Below the pieces are notes generated by a model. The model saw nothing but the letters and a program-made list of their open reading frames with translations. It was not told the origin of the DNA and searched no databases. Below are positions 43,935-50,814 of a stretch of 64,000 bases of DNA, in pieces (position 1 is the stretch's first letter; every line of letters begins with the position of its first letter). The translations under genes and the position numbers were made by a program. The DNA comes from Litorisediminicola beolgyonensis (GTDB lineage: Bacteria; Pseudomonadota; Alphaproteobacteria; Rhodobacterales; Rhodobacteraceae), in assembly GCF_042679605.1 (NCBI RefSeq), contig NZ_JBHTMU010000020.1, positions 4,703 through 68,702 of the forward strand, read 5' to 3'.

Positions 43935-44444
43935 TTACTGGTCGCGCGACGGCATCAGGAAATGCGCCGAGGCCTCGGCGATGGGCCGGTCGCGGTTGTC
44001 CTGCCACGCCGTGACCTTGACGCTGGCGTAGCGGCGGCCCGAGCGGGTGACATGCGCGCGCGCATAGGCATCGCGCGGCAGGCCCGAGCGGAGGTAATCG
44101 GTGGTGAAGTCGATGGTCTTCGGCAGGCGCGGCAGCTTTCCGGCCTCGAGCGAGGCCAGTTCCAGCGCGCCCGACTCGATATCCTCCCAGAGCCACTGGT
44201 AGCTCAGCGACACCAGCGCCGTGACCTCGAGAAAGGCCGCCGTCACCCCGCCATGGATCGCGGGCAGGATCGGATTGCCGATCAGGTCGTCGCGAAACGG
44301 CAGAACGGCGGTCAGCTCGTCGCCCCGGCGATCGAACTGGATGCCCATGAAGGCGATATAGGGCACGCCCTCGGCCAGGGCGCGCAGCGCGGCGTCGCGG
44401 CGTTGCTTGACGACGGCGACGGGTTCCGGGGTCGGACGGCTCAT
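43935..44444 (-). CDS. PaaI-like hotdog thioesterase
   Basis: 169 residues of a hotdog-fold acyl-CoA thioesterase with the motif PAIHGGVTAAFLEVTAL, where HGG and the Glu or Asp of the long helix form the active site. Compared with the usual 140 residues, it carries an insert with LWEDIESGALELASLEAGK. It probably hydrolyses acyl- or phenylacyl-CoA. It overlaps the upstream thioesterase gene by ATGA, so the two are coupled. Confidence 0.85.
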   Translation of the reverse strand: MSRPTPEPVAVVKQRRDAALRALAEGVPYIAFMGIQFDRRGDELTAVLPFRDDLIGNPILPAIHGGVTAAFLEVTALVSLSYQWLWEDIESGALELASLEAGKLPRLPKTIDFTTDYLRSGLPRDAYARAHVTRSGRRYASVKVTAWQDNRDRPIAEASAHFLMPSRDQ

Positions 44445-44866
44445 CGCGGCTGCTCCACGGTGAAGGCGCCGGTCGCGGTGGCGACCGGATTTTCGCGGTC
44501 GTCGTCGAAGGCGGTGGCGCGCACGAAGGCGACGGTGCGGGTGATATGGGTGCAGCGCGCCTCGGCGAGGATCGTCTGGCCAGGCCGGGCCGCGCGCATG
44601 TAGTCGATGCGCAGGTCGATCGTGGCGGTGCCGCCCGGCGCGTCGGGATGGCTCATCACGCAGGCCCCGCCGCAGGTGTCCATCAGCGCCGAGACCGCGC
44701 CGCCATGGATCACGCCCGTCTGCGGATCGCCGATCAGGCGCGGATCGTAGGGCATCGCGATCCGCGCGTACCCGTCGCCGATCTCCTCGATCGACATGCC
44801 GAGGGCCCGGGCGTGGGGGATCGACTGGATGAACTGCTCCGCGATCCGGGTCTTGTCGGCGGCCAT
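44441..44866 (-). CDS. PaaI-like hotdog thioesterase
   Basis: 141 residues, standard length. GVIHGGAVSALMDTCGGACV holds the active site (HGG and Asp in the helix); the rest is the hotdog fold ending in DDRENPVATATGAF. It should cleave small or aromatic acyl-CoA thioesters. The start at 44866 has GGAGG five bases upstream; five codons further back are in frame but unneeded. It is the first gene of a possible unit with the second thioesterase and the MATE exporter. It is divergent from the first MerR gene. Confidence 0.88.
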   Translation of the reverse strand: MAADKTRIAEQFIQSIPHARALGMSIEEIGDGYARIAMPYDPRLIGDPQTGVIHGGAVSALMDTCGGACVMSHPDAPGGTATIDLRIDYMRAARPGQTILAEARCTHITRTVAFVRATAFDDDRENPVATATGAFTVEQPR

Positions 44867-44992
44867 CGGCACCTCCTGCATTGTTCGGCGCCTTTATGCG
44901 CCCGGCTGCCGGACGGGTGCAAGCCGGGCGGTGTTGCCGACGCCCGGAGCCCAGCCTATTGTCTGTGTCAGGCCCCTGCGGAGGACACCCCC

Positions 44993-45364
44993 ATGAGTGA
45001 GCGACGCCTCAGCTTCAAGGAGATGTGCGCCAAGTTCGACGTCACTCCGAGAACCCTGCGGTATTACGAGTATATCGAGCTTCTGCAACCGGAGCGCGAC
45101 GGGCGCGCGCGCTGGTACGGCCCGCGCGAGGTGGCGCGGATGACCCTGATCCTCAGGGGCCGCAAGTTTGGCTTCCAGCTCGAGGATATTCGCCAGTGGC
45201 TGCTGATCTACGAGCACGAGGGCAACGAGGCCCAGATGCGGGCGTGGATCGAGCTTGCCGACCGCCAGATGGACGAGCTGCGCGAGCAGCGCCGCCAGCT
45301 CGACGCGGCGATGGACGAGCTCTCGAAGCTCCGTGAAGAGGTCGCCACCACCCTCGGAGAGTGA
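44993..45364 (+). CDS. MerR-family transcriptional regulator 1
   Basis: 123 residues: winged helix-turn-helix FKEMCAKFDVTPRTLRYYEYIELL at the N-terminus, the second wing up to FGFQLEDIRQWL, then a long coiled dimer helix. There are no Cys ligands for a metal, so it is not a MerR/CueR sensor. It is similar to the next MerR protein (45560-45988) and to LiuR-type regulators, which control branched-chain or fatty-acid breakdown in proteobacteria. GGAGGA lies before the ATG. It is divergent from the thioesterase genes, and its target may be either those genes or the fad operon. Confidence 0.88.
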   Translation: MSERRLSFKEMCAKFDVTPRTLRYYEYIELLQPERDGRARWYGPREVARMTLILRGRKFGFQLEDIRQWLLIYEHEGNEAQMRAWIELADRQMDELREQRRQLDAAMDELSKLREEVATTLGE

Positions 45365-45480
45365 TCTCCGGGCACCGCGAGCGCCCTCCCCGACCGGCTT
45401 TTCCGCGTCAGAAAATTACCGATGACCCTGCGTCAGCTTGGGTGATCTTACGTCAGCGCAAAAGTGACGCGACGTATGAG

Positions 45481-45494
45481 TTACGTAAACGTAA
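45481..45494. promoter_or_regulatory. Palindrome TTACGT-AA-ACGTAA, candidate MerR (LiuR-type) operator
   Basis: A perfect dyad with 6-bp arms, 66 bp before the second MerR start. LiuR-type MerR regulators bind similar ACGT palindromes (from memory of regulon work in proteobacteria). A further TTACGT at 45448 and a GCGTCA/TGACGC pair (45430, 45465) lie just upstream. Confidence 0.6.
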
Positions 45495-45559
45495 TCCATT
45501 CTTGTAAATCGACCCTGCAGCGCGGACATGCAGCGCATCCGCGATGAGGGCTTGATGAC

Positions 45560-45988
45560 ATGACCGACATGACCGACATGACTGACCAGACCGAAGAGAC
45601 GTTGAGCATCCGCGAAATGTGCGATGCGTTCGACGTCACGCCGCGCACGCTGCGCTTCTACGAGCAGAAGGAATTGCTGTTCCCGATCCGCCGGGGCCAG
45701 CGCCGTCTCTTCACCCGGCGCGACCGCGCCCGGCTGACGCTGATCCTGCGCGGCAAGCGCTTCGGCTTCAGCCTCGAGGACATCCGCCAGCTGCTCGATC
45801 TCTACCACATGGGCGACCAGCAGCGCACGCAGCTCGCCCGTACCTACGACATGGCCAAGGACCGGCTCGGCGAGATGATCGCCCAGCGCGACGAGCTCAA
45901 TTCCGCGATCTCCGAGCTTGAGGATCAGATCGCCTGGGTCGAGCGTATCCTGAACGCCCCCGCCGAGACCCAGAACGCCGCAGAATAA
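45560..45988 (+). CDS. MerR-family transcriptional regulator 2, leading the beta-oxidation operon
   Basis: 142 residues with the same plan as the previous MerR: SIREMCDAFDVTPRTLRFYEQKELLFP then FGFSLEDIRQLLDLYHMGD and a long dimer helix. No metal-binding Cys. The N-terminus repeats MTD three times (ATGACCGAC twice and ATGACTGAC), so starts at 45560 and 45569 or 45578 are all possible; AGGG lies nine bases before the first. It precedes the acyl-CoA dehydrogenase by 19 bp and probably represses this operon and itself through the palindrome at 45481, with acyl-CoA as inducer (inference from the LiuR type). Confidence 0.9.
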   Translation: MTDMTDMTDQTEETLSIREMCDAFDVTPRTLRFYEQKELLFPIRRGQRRLFTRRDRARLTLILRGKRFGFSLEDIRQLLDLYHMGDQQRTQLARTYDMAKDRLGEMIAQRDELNSAISELEDQIAWVERILNAPAETQNAAE

Positions 45989-46007
45989 TCCCAGGAGGAC
46001 CCCCGAC

Positions 46008-47789
46008 ATGCCGATCTACAATGCCCCCGTGAAGGACATGCAGTTCGTTCTGCACGATCTTCTCAAGATCGCCGAGACCGACATCCCCGGCTATGACGAG
46101 CTCGACCGCGAGACCACTCAGGCGATCCTCGAAGAGGCCGGCAAGCTCTCCGAGCAGGTGCTGGCGCCGCTGAACAAGGTCGGCGACGAACAGGGGTGCT
46201 CGCTCGAGAACGGCGTCGTCCGCACGCCCGAGGGCTTCGACGACGCCTACGAGCAGATGCGCGCAGGCGGCTGGATGGGCCTCGATGCCGATCCCGAATA
46301 TGGCGGCCAGGGCATGCCCTACCTGATGAACTGCGCCACCGGCGAGATGTTCGTCAGCTCGAACATGGCCTTCAACATGTACCAGGGCCTGACCCACGGC
46401 GCCTATTCGGCGATCCATGCGCATGCCTCCGACGAGCTCAAGGCCGTCTACCTGCCGAAGATGATCGACGGCGAATGGTCGGGCACCATGAACCTGACCG
46501 AGCCCCATTGCGGCACCGATCTGGGCCTCATCCGCACCAAGGCCGAGCCGCAGGACGACGGCTCTTACGCCATCACCGGCTCGAAGATCTGGATCTCGGC
46601 GGGCGAGCATGACCTGTCGAAGAACATCATCCACCTGGTGCTCGCCAAGGTCCCCGGCGGCCCCGAGGGCGTGAAGGGCATCTCCCTCTTCATCGTGCCG
46701 AAATTCATGGTGAACGAGGATGGCAGCCTCGGCGACCGCAACGCGGTGTCCTGCGGCGGCCTCGAGAGCAAGATGGGCATCCACGGCAACGCCACCTGCG
46801 TGATGAACTATGACGGCGCCAAGGGCTTCCTCGTGGGCGAGCTGCACAAGGGCATGCGCGCGATGTTCACGATGATGAACGAAGCCCGTCTGGGCGTCGG
46901 CCTCCAGGGCTACGCGCAGGGCGTCGTCGCCTATCAGAACGCGCTGGCCTTCGCCCAGGAGCGCCTGCAGGGCCGGGCCGTCACCGGCGTCGCGGCACCC
47001 GACAAGCCCGCCGACCCGATCATCGTGCATCCCGACGTGCGTCGGAACCTCCTGCACCAGAAGAGCTTCATCGAGGGCGCCCGCGCCTTCGCCTTCTGGG
47101 GCGCGATGATGATCGACCGCGCGCATCGCAACGAGGATGCCGCGGCCGAAGGCCTGATCTCGCTCCTGACGCCGGTCATCAAGGGCTTCCTGACCGACAA
47201 GGGCTTCGAGACCACGGTGCTCGCGCAGCAGACGCTCGGCGGCTCGGGCTTCACCACCGAATGGGGTCTGGAGCAGTTCGTCCGCGACGCCCGGATCACC
47301 ATGATTTACGAGGGCACCAACGGCATCCAGTCGCTCGACCTCGTGGGCCGCAAGCTCGGCGCCGATGGCGGCAAGCATGTGATGGCCTTCTTCGAGCTGG
47401 TGAAAACCTTCATCGCCGAGACCAAAGGCGAGGACGAGGCGTTCGACCGCGATTTCCGCGAACCGCTGAAGGCCGCGTCGAAGGACCTGCAGGCGGCGGG
47501 GATGTTCTTCATGCAGCAAGGCATGAAGAACCCCAACGCGGCGCTCTCGGGCAGCTACGACTTCCTGCACCTCTTCGGCCATGTCTGCCTTGGCCTGATG
47601 TGGGCGCAGATGGCGCGCGCGGCGCGGAAGTCGCTGGAGGCCGGCGCATCGGACGAAGCTTTCTACCGCACCAAGATCGCCACCGGACGCTACTACATGG
47701 CGCGCCAGCTGCCCGCGACCGGGATGCATCTCAAGCGCATCGAGTCGGGTGCCGAGCCGGTGATGGAACTGGACGCGGCCAACTTCTGA
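46008..47789 (+). CDS. Acyl-CoA dehydrogenase with C-terminal extension (FadE/DmdC-like)
   Basis: 593 residues, much longer than the 380 of a simple acyl-CoA dehydrogenase. The N-terminal MPIYNAPVKDMQFVLHDLL is the mark of this long group; NLTEPHCGTDLGLIRTKA and GGLESKMGIHGNATC belong to the FAD domain; MIYEGTNGIQSLDL holds the catalytic Glu; and a C-terminal helical domain of about 120 residues follows. These enzymes oxidise fatty acyl-CoAs, or 3-methylmercaptopropionyl-CoA in the DmdC branch; the operon with FadA and FadB points to fatty acids. AGGAGGA lies before the ATG. Confidence 0.92.
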   Translation: MPIYNAPVKDMQFVLHDLLKIAETDIPGYDELDRETTQAILEEAGKLSEQVLAPLNKVGDEQGCSLENGVVRTPEGFDDAYEQMRAGGWMGLDADPEYGGQGMPYLMNCATGEMFVSSNMAFNMYQGLTHGAYSAIHAHASDELKAVYLPKMIDGEWSGTMNLTEPHCGTDLGLIRTKAEPQDDGSYAITGSKIWISAGEHDLSKNIIHLVLAKVPGGPEGVKGISLFIVPKFMVNEDGSLGDRNAVSCGGLESKMGIHGNATCVMNYDGAKGFLVGELHKGMRAMFTMMNEARLGVGLQGYAQGVVAYQNALAFAQERLQGRAVTGVAAPDKPADPIIVHPDVRRNLLHQKSFIEGARAFAFWGAMMIDRAHRNEDAAAEGLISLLTPVIKGFLTDKGFETTVLAQQTLGGSGFTTEWGLEQFVRDARITMIYEGTNGIQSLDLVGRKLGADGGKHVMAFFELVKTFIAETKGEDEAFDRDFREPLKAASKDLQAAGMFFMQQGMKNPNAALSGSYDFLHLFGHVCLGLMWAQMARAARKSLEAGASDEAFYRTKIATGRYYMARQLPATGMHLKRIESGAEPVMELDAANF

Positions 47790-47841
47790 GCGGAAGGTGC
47801 GCGGGAGACCGCGCACCCCACCCTGTCCGAAGAGAGAGCCC

Positions 47842-48054
47842 ATGCCGAAACGCTTCCGCCTGACCCGCCGATTTCCCGTCGCGATGACCGAGGACGGCTA
47901 CCGCCGCCTCAAGCGCTTCGCGGCGGAGGCGGGTCTCGACGAGGGCGAGGCGCTGAGCTTTCTTTTCGAACATTTCGACAGCGTCACCGATGACGAGGCG
48001 CTGGGACACCGGCTGCGGCTCTTCAATGCCGAGCTCGACAGCCGCAAGCGCTGA
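47842..48054 (+). CDS. Small ribbon-helix-helix-like protein, 70 residues
   Basis: A basic start (PKRFRLTRR) leads into a possible strand (RFPVAMTE), helix (DGYRRLKRFAAEAG), turn (LDEG) and helix (EALSFLFEHFDSV), which is the order of ribbon-helix-helix DNA-binding folds. The remainder is charged. AGAGAG precedes the ATG at 47842. It lies 52 bp after the acyl-CoA dehydrogenase on the same strand and seems part of the beta-oxidation operon. The fold is inferred from pattern alone. I do not recognise a named family. Confidence 0.75.
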   Translation: MPKRFRLTRRFPVAMTEDGYRRLKRFAAEAGLDEGEALSFLFEHFDSVTDDEALGHRLRLFNAELDSRKR

Positions 48055-48148
48055 GACGACGCGCGGCGCTTTGGGAGGAGCGATGCGACAGGCAACCCGA
48101 ACCGCGACCGCTTTTGCCCGGCGCCGTGCCCAGGGCAGAGCGCGTGCT

Positions 48149-48169
48149 GCGTATTTGGAAAAAGAAGAA
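48149..48169 (-). repeat. 21-bp intergenic element, copy B (inverted)
   Basis: The reverse complement of copies A and C. With copy C it forms a perfect 22-bp inverted repeat (48148-48169 and 48373-48394) with a 203-bp spacer. Confidence 0.9.
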
Positions 48170-48372
48170 GCAGCACCGGGGTGCGCCCAACGGGTCGCGT
48201 CCCGGCCTGCCCCGATACGTGCGCACGATGCCGGGCCGTCGCGGGATTTACCCTGTGACCGGGCGGCGCGCCGCTTCTCCTTTTGCGGTCATCGGCTCGC
48301 CAGCCTGTACCGCGGAACCAGCCTAAATGGCGGCGCATTAATCCTCGGTTACCAGCCGCGCCCTCTCTGCGT

Positions 48373-48393
48373 TTCTTCTTTTTCCAAATACGC
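48373..48393 (+). repeat. 21-bp intergenic element, copy C
   Basis: Identical to copy A at 22933-22953; it ends 42 bp before the ATG of the GST gene. Confidence 0.9.
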
Positions 48394-48435
48394 ATCCCGA
48401 CGCGACCCAAATCCCGCAACGAAAGGCAGGCGCTC

Positions 48436-49074
48436 ATGACCATCCAGCTTCACTGCTTCGGCGAGAGCGGCAACGCCTACAAGGCGGCGCTGGCGCTGGA
48501 GTTTTCCGGTCTCGACTGGGTGCCCGTGTTCGTCGATTTCTTCAACGGCGCGACCCGCACCGACGCGTATCGCCGCGATCTGAACGCGATGGGCGAAGTG
48601 CCGGTCATGGTCGACGGCGATTTGCGCCTCACCCAGTCCGGGGTGATCCAGACCTACGTGACCGAGAAGACCGGCCGGTTCGGCGGCGCCGACGCGGCCG
48701 AGCGCCGCGACGTTCTACGCTGGATGTTCTGGGACAACCACAAGCTCTCGAGCCAGGCGGGCATGACCCGCTTCCTGATGAATTTCCTGCCCGAGGAGAA
48801 GCGCCCGCAGCCGGTGATCGAGTTCATGCAGGGCCGGCTCAATGCCGCCTACAAGGTGCTCGACCAGCATCTGACGGGACGTGACTGGATCGTTGGCCGC
48901 AGCGTCACGAATGCGGATCTCTCCTGCTGCGGCTACCTCTACTACCCGGAACCCTTCGGCTTCGACCGCAAGGACTGGCCCCATATCGACGCCTGGCTGA
49001 CGCGGCTCTCGCAGCAGCCCGGCTGGAAACACCCCTACGAGCTGATGCCCGGCTCCCCCGCCGACCGGGCCTGA
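48436..49074 (+). CDS. Glutathione S-transferase family protein
   Basis: 212 residues: an N-terminal thioredoxin-like domain (LHCFGESGNAYKAALAL, with the GEVPVMVDGDLRLTQSGVI cis-Pro and Ser motif for glutathione) and a helical C-terminal domain with TNADLSCCGYLYYPE. Ser7/Ser-like or Tyr residues near the N-terminus may activate glutathione. It may detoxify reactive products or act on a CoA-derived intermediate; the operon with fadA and fadB suggests a link to fatty-acid breakdown, but no function is established. GAAAGG lies before the ATG. It is separated from the upstream operon genes by the 381-bp repeat region and from fadA by 13 bp. Confidence 0.9.
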   Translation: MTIQLHCFGESGNAYKAALALEFSGLDWVPVFVDFFNGATRTDAYRRDLNAMGEVPVMVDGDLRLTQSGVIQTYVTEKTGRFGGADAAERRDVLRWMFWDNHKLSSQAGMTRFLMNFLPEEKRPQPVIEFMQGRLNAAYKVLDQHLTGRDWIVGRSVTNADLSCCGYLYYPEPFGFDRKDWPHIDAWLTRLSQQPGWKHPYELMPGSPADRA

Positions 49075-49087
49075 GGAAGGAGACGAC

Positions 49088-50299
49088 ATGACCGACGCCT
49101 ATATCTACGACGCCATCCGCACGCCGCGCGGCAAGGGCCGCAAGGACGGCAGCCTGCACGAGGTGACGAGCGTGCGGCTCTCGGCCGAGATCCTGAACGG
49201 TCTCAAGGCCCGCAACGGGCTCGAGGGCCATGCGGTCGAGGACGTGATCTGGGGCAATGCCACGCAGGTCGGCGAACAGGGCGGCTGCCTTGCGCGCACC
49301 GCGGTCCTCGCCTCCGATCTCGACGAGCGCATTCCGGGCCTCTCGATCAACCGCTTCTGTGCCTCCGGCATGGAAGCCGTGAACCTCGCGGCGAACCAGG
49401 TCCGGGGCGGCGGCGGCGAGGCCTATATCGCGGGCGGCGTCGAGATGATGAGCCGCGTCGCCATGGGCTCGGACGGCGCCGCCGTCGCGGTCGATCCGTC
49501 GGTCGCGATGGAGCGCTATTTCGTGCCGCAGGGCATCTCGGCCGACATCATCGCCACCGAATACGGCATCTCGCGCGACGACGCCGACGCCTTCGCGGTC
49601 GAAAGCCAGAAGCGCGCCGCCGCGGCCTGGGCCGACAACCGGTTCGAGAAGTCGATCCATGTGGTGCGCGACATCAACGGCCTGCCGATCCTCGAGCGCG
49701 ACGAATACATGCGCCCCGAGACCGACATGCAGGCGCTCGGCGCGCTGAAGCCCTCGTTCAAGGACCAGGGCGAGGTCATGCCCGGCTTCGACAAGGTGGC
49801 GCTGATCAAGTACCCGCATCTGGAACGGATCAACCACATCCACCATGCCGGGAACTCCTCGGGCATCGTCGACGGCGCCGCGGGCGTCTTGGTGGCGTCC
49901 AAGGAATGGGGCGAGCGTCACGGCCTGAAGCCGCGCGCGCGCATCCGCGCCACCGCCAAGATCGGCACCGATCCGACGATCATGCTGACCGGCCCGGTTC
50001 CGGTGACCGAGAAGATCCTCGCCGACAGCGGCATGAAGATCGGCGATATCGATCTCTTCGAGGTCAACGAGGCGTTCTCCTCGGTGGTGCTGCGCTTCAT
50101 GCAGGCCTTTGGCGTCGATCACGGCAAGCTCAACGTCAATGGCGGCGCCATCGCGATGGGTCACCCGCTGGGGGCCTCGGGCGCGATCATCATCGGCACG
50201 CTCTTGGACGAGATGGAGCGCGCGGACCGCGAAACCGGTCTGGCCACGCTCTGTGTCGCCTCGGGCATGGGGGCCGCGACCATTCTCGAGCGCGTGTGA
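49088..50299 (+). CDS. fadA: Acetyl-CoA C-acyltransferase (3-ketoacyl-CoA thiolase)
   Basis: 403 residues of a thiolase: nucleophile Cys91 in NRFCASGM, His359 in GHPLGASG and Cys389 in LCVASGMGAA. It cleaves 3-ketoacyl-CoA to acetyl-CoA and a shortened acyl-CoA, the last step of beta-oxidation. GAAGGAG lies before the ATG. It is followed by a cupin gene after 7 bp and then fadB, with which it should form the trifunctional complex. Confidence 0.95.
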   Translation: MTDAYIYDAIRTPRGKGRKDGSLHEVTSVRLSAEILNGLKARNGLEGHAVEDVIWGNATQVGEQGGCLARTAVLASDLDERIPGLSINRFCASGMEAVNLAANQVRGGGGEAYIAGGVEMMSRVAMGSDGAAVAVDPSVAMERYFVPQGISADIIATEYGISRDDADAFAVESQKRAAAAWADNRFEKSIHVVRDINGLPILERDEYMRPETDMQALGALKPSFKDQGEVMPGFDKVALIKYPHLERINHIHHAGNSSGIVDGAAGVLVASKEWGERHGLKPRARIRATAKIGTDPTIMLTGPVPVTEKILADSGMKIGDIDLFEVNEAFSSVVLRFMQAFGVDHGKLNVNGGAIAMGHPLGASGAIIIGTLLDEMERADRETGLATLCVASGMGAATILERV

Positions 50300-50306
50300 G
50301 GTCAGC

Positions 50307-50753
50307 GTGGCAAAGCTCGATCCGGACAGCGTGACGATCACCCGGGCAGAGCCCGGGGACCGGCTGGGCGACTACACCGCCTGGCGCCTGTCGGAGGCCG
50401 GCGGGCTCACGCAGTTCGGCGCGCTGATCGAAGAGTTGGCGCCCGGATCGAGCTCGTCGGACCGGCACTGGCATTCGGACGAGGACGAGCTTCTCTACAT
50501 GCTCTCGGGCGAGGCGGTGCTGGTCGAGGATGCGGGCGAAGCGCCGCTCTATCCCGGCGATTGCTGCGCCTGGCCCAAGGGCGTCGCCAATGGCCACCGG
50601 ATCGAGAACCGCTCGGACGCGCCCTGCCGATACCTCGTGGTCGGCACGCGCAGCCCGGACGACACCGTCACCTACACCACCGAAGACAAGATCCTGACAA
50701 AGCGGAACTTCGTGAAAACCCTGACGCGCAAGGATGGCTCGCCCCTCGGCTGA
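50307..50753 (+). CDS. Cupin-domain protein inside the beta-oxidation operon
   Basis: 148 residues of a single cupin: the first motif RHWHSDEDELLYMLSGE supplies two His and a Glu for metal, the second is LYPGDCCAWPKGVANGHRIEN with the last His. The start is GTG at 50307 with GAGG five bases upstream, 7 bp after the fadA stop. Cupins of this kind bind a small ligand or have isomerase/dioxygenase activity, or act as sensors. What it does beside fadA and fadB is unknown. A role on an acyl-CoA or glutathione adduct is only a guess. Confidence 0.88.
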   Translation: MAKLDPDSVTITRAEPGDRLGDYTAWRLSEAGGLTQFGALIEELAPGSSSSDRHWHSDEDELLYMLSGEAVLVEDAGEAPLYPGDCCAWPKGVANGHRIENRSDAPCRYLVVGTRSPDDTVTYTTEDKILTKRNFVKTLTRKDGSPLG

Positions 50754-50814
50754 GGCGACCCGCGTCGAGACAAGGACAGGCGGCCCGACCGGGTCGCGAG
50801 AGGAGATTAGAGAG

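Larger units (their letters stand above)
48055..48435. other. 381-bp gene-free stretch inside the beta-oxidation operon
   Basis: No convincing gene is seen; frames crossing it are short or shadowed. It contains two inverted copies of the 21-bp element. Between them lies an AT-richer stretch (AAATGGCGGCGCATTAATCC near 48325-48344) that could hold a promoter for the GST-fadA part. Confidence 0.6.

Noticed and set aside
48055..48435. A mobile element between the inverted 21-bp copies
   Set aside because: No transposase, no target-site duplication recognised and only 200 bp between copies; reported as an inverted repeat instead.
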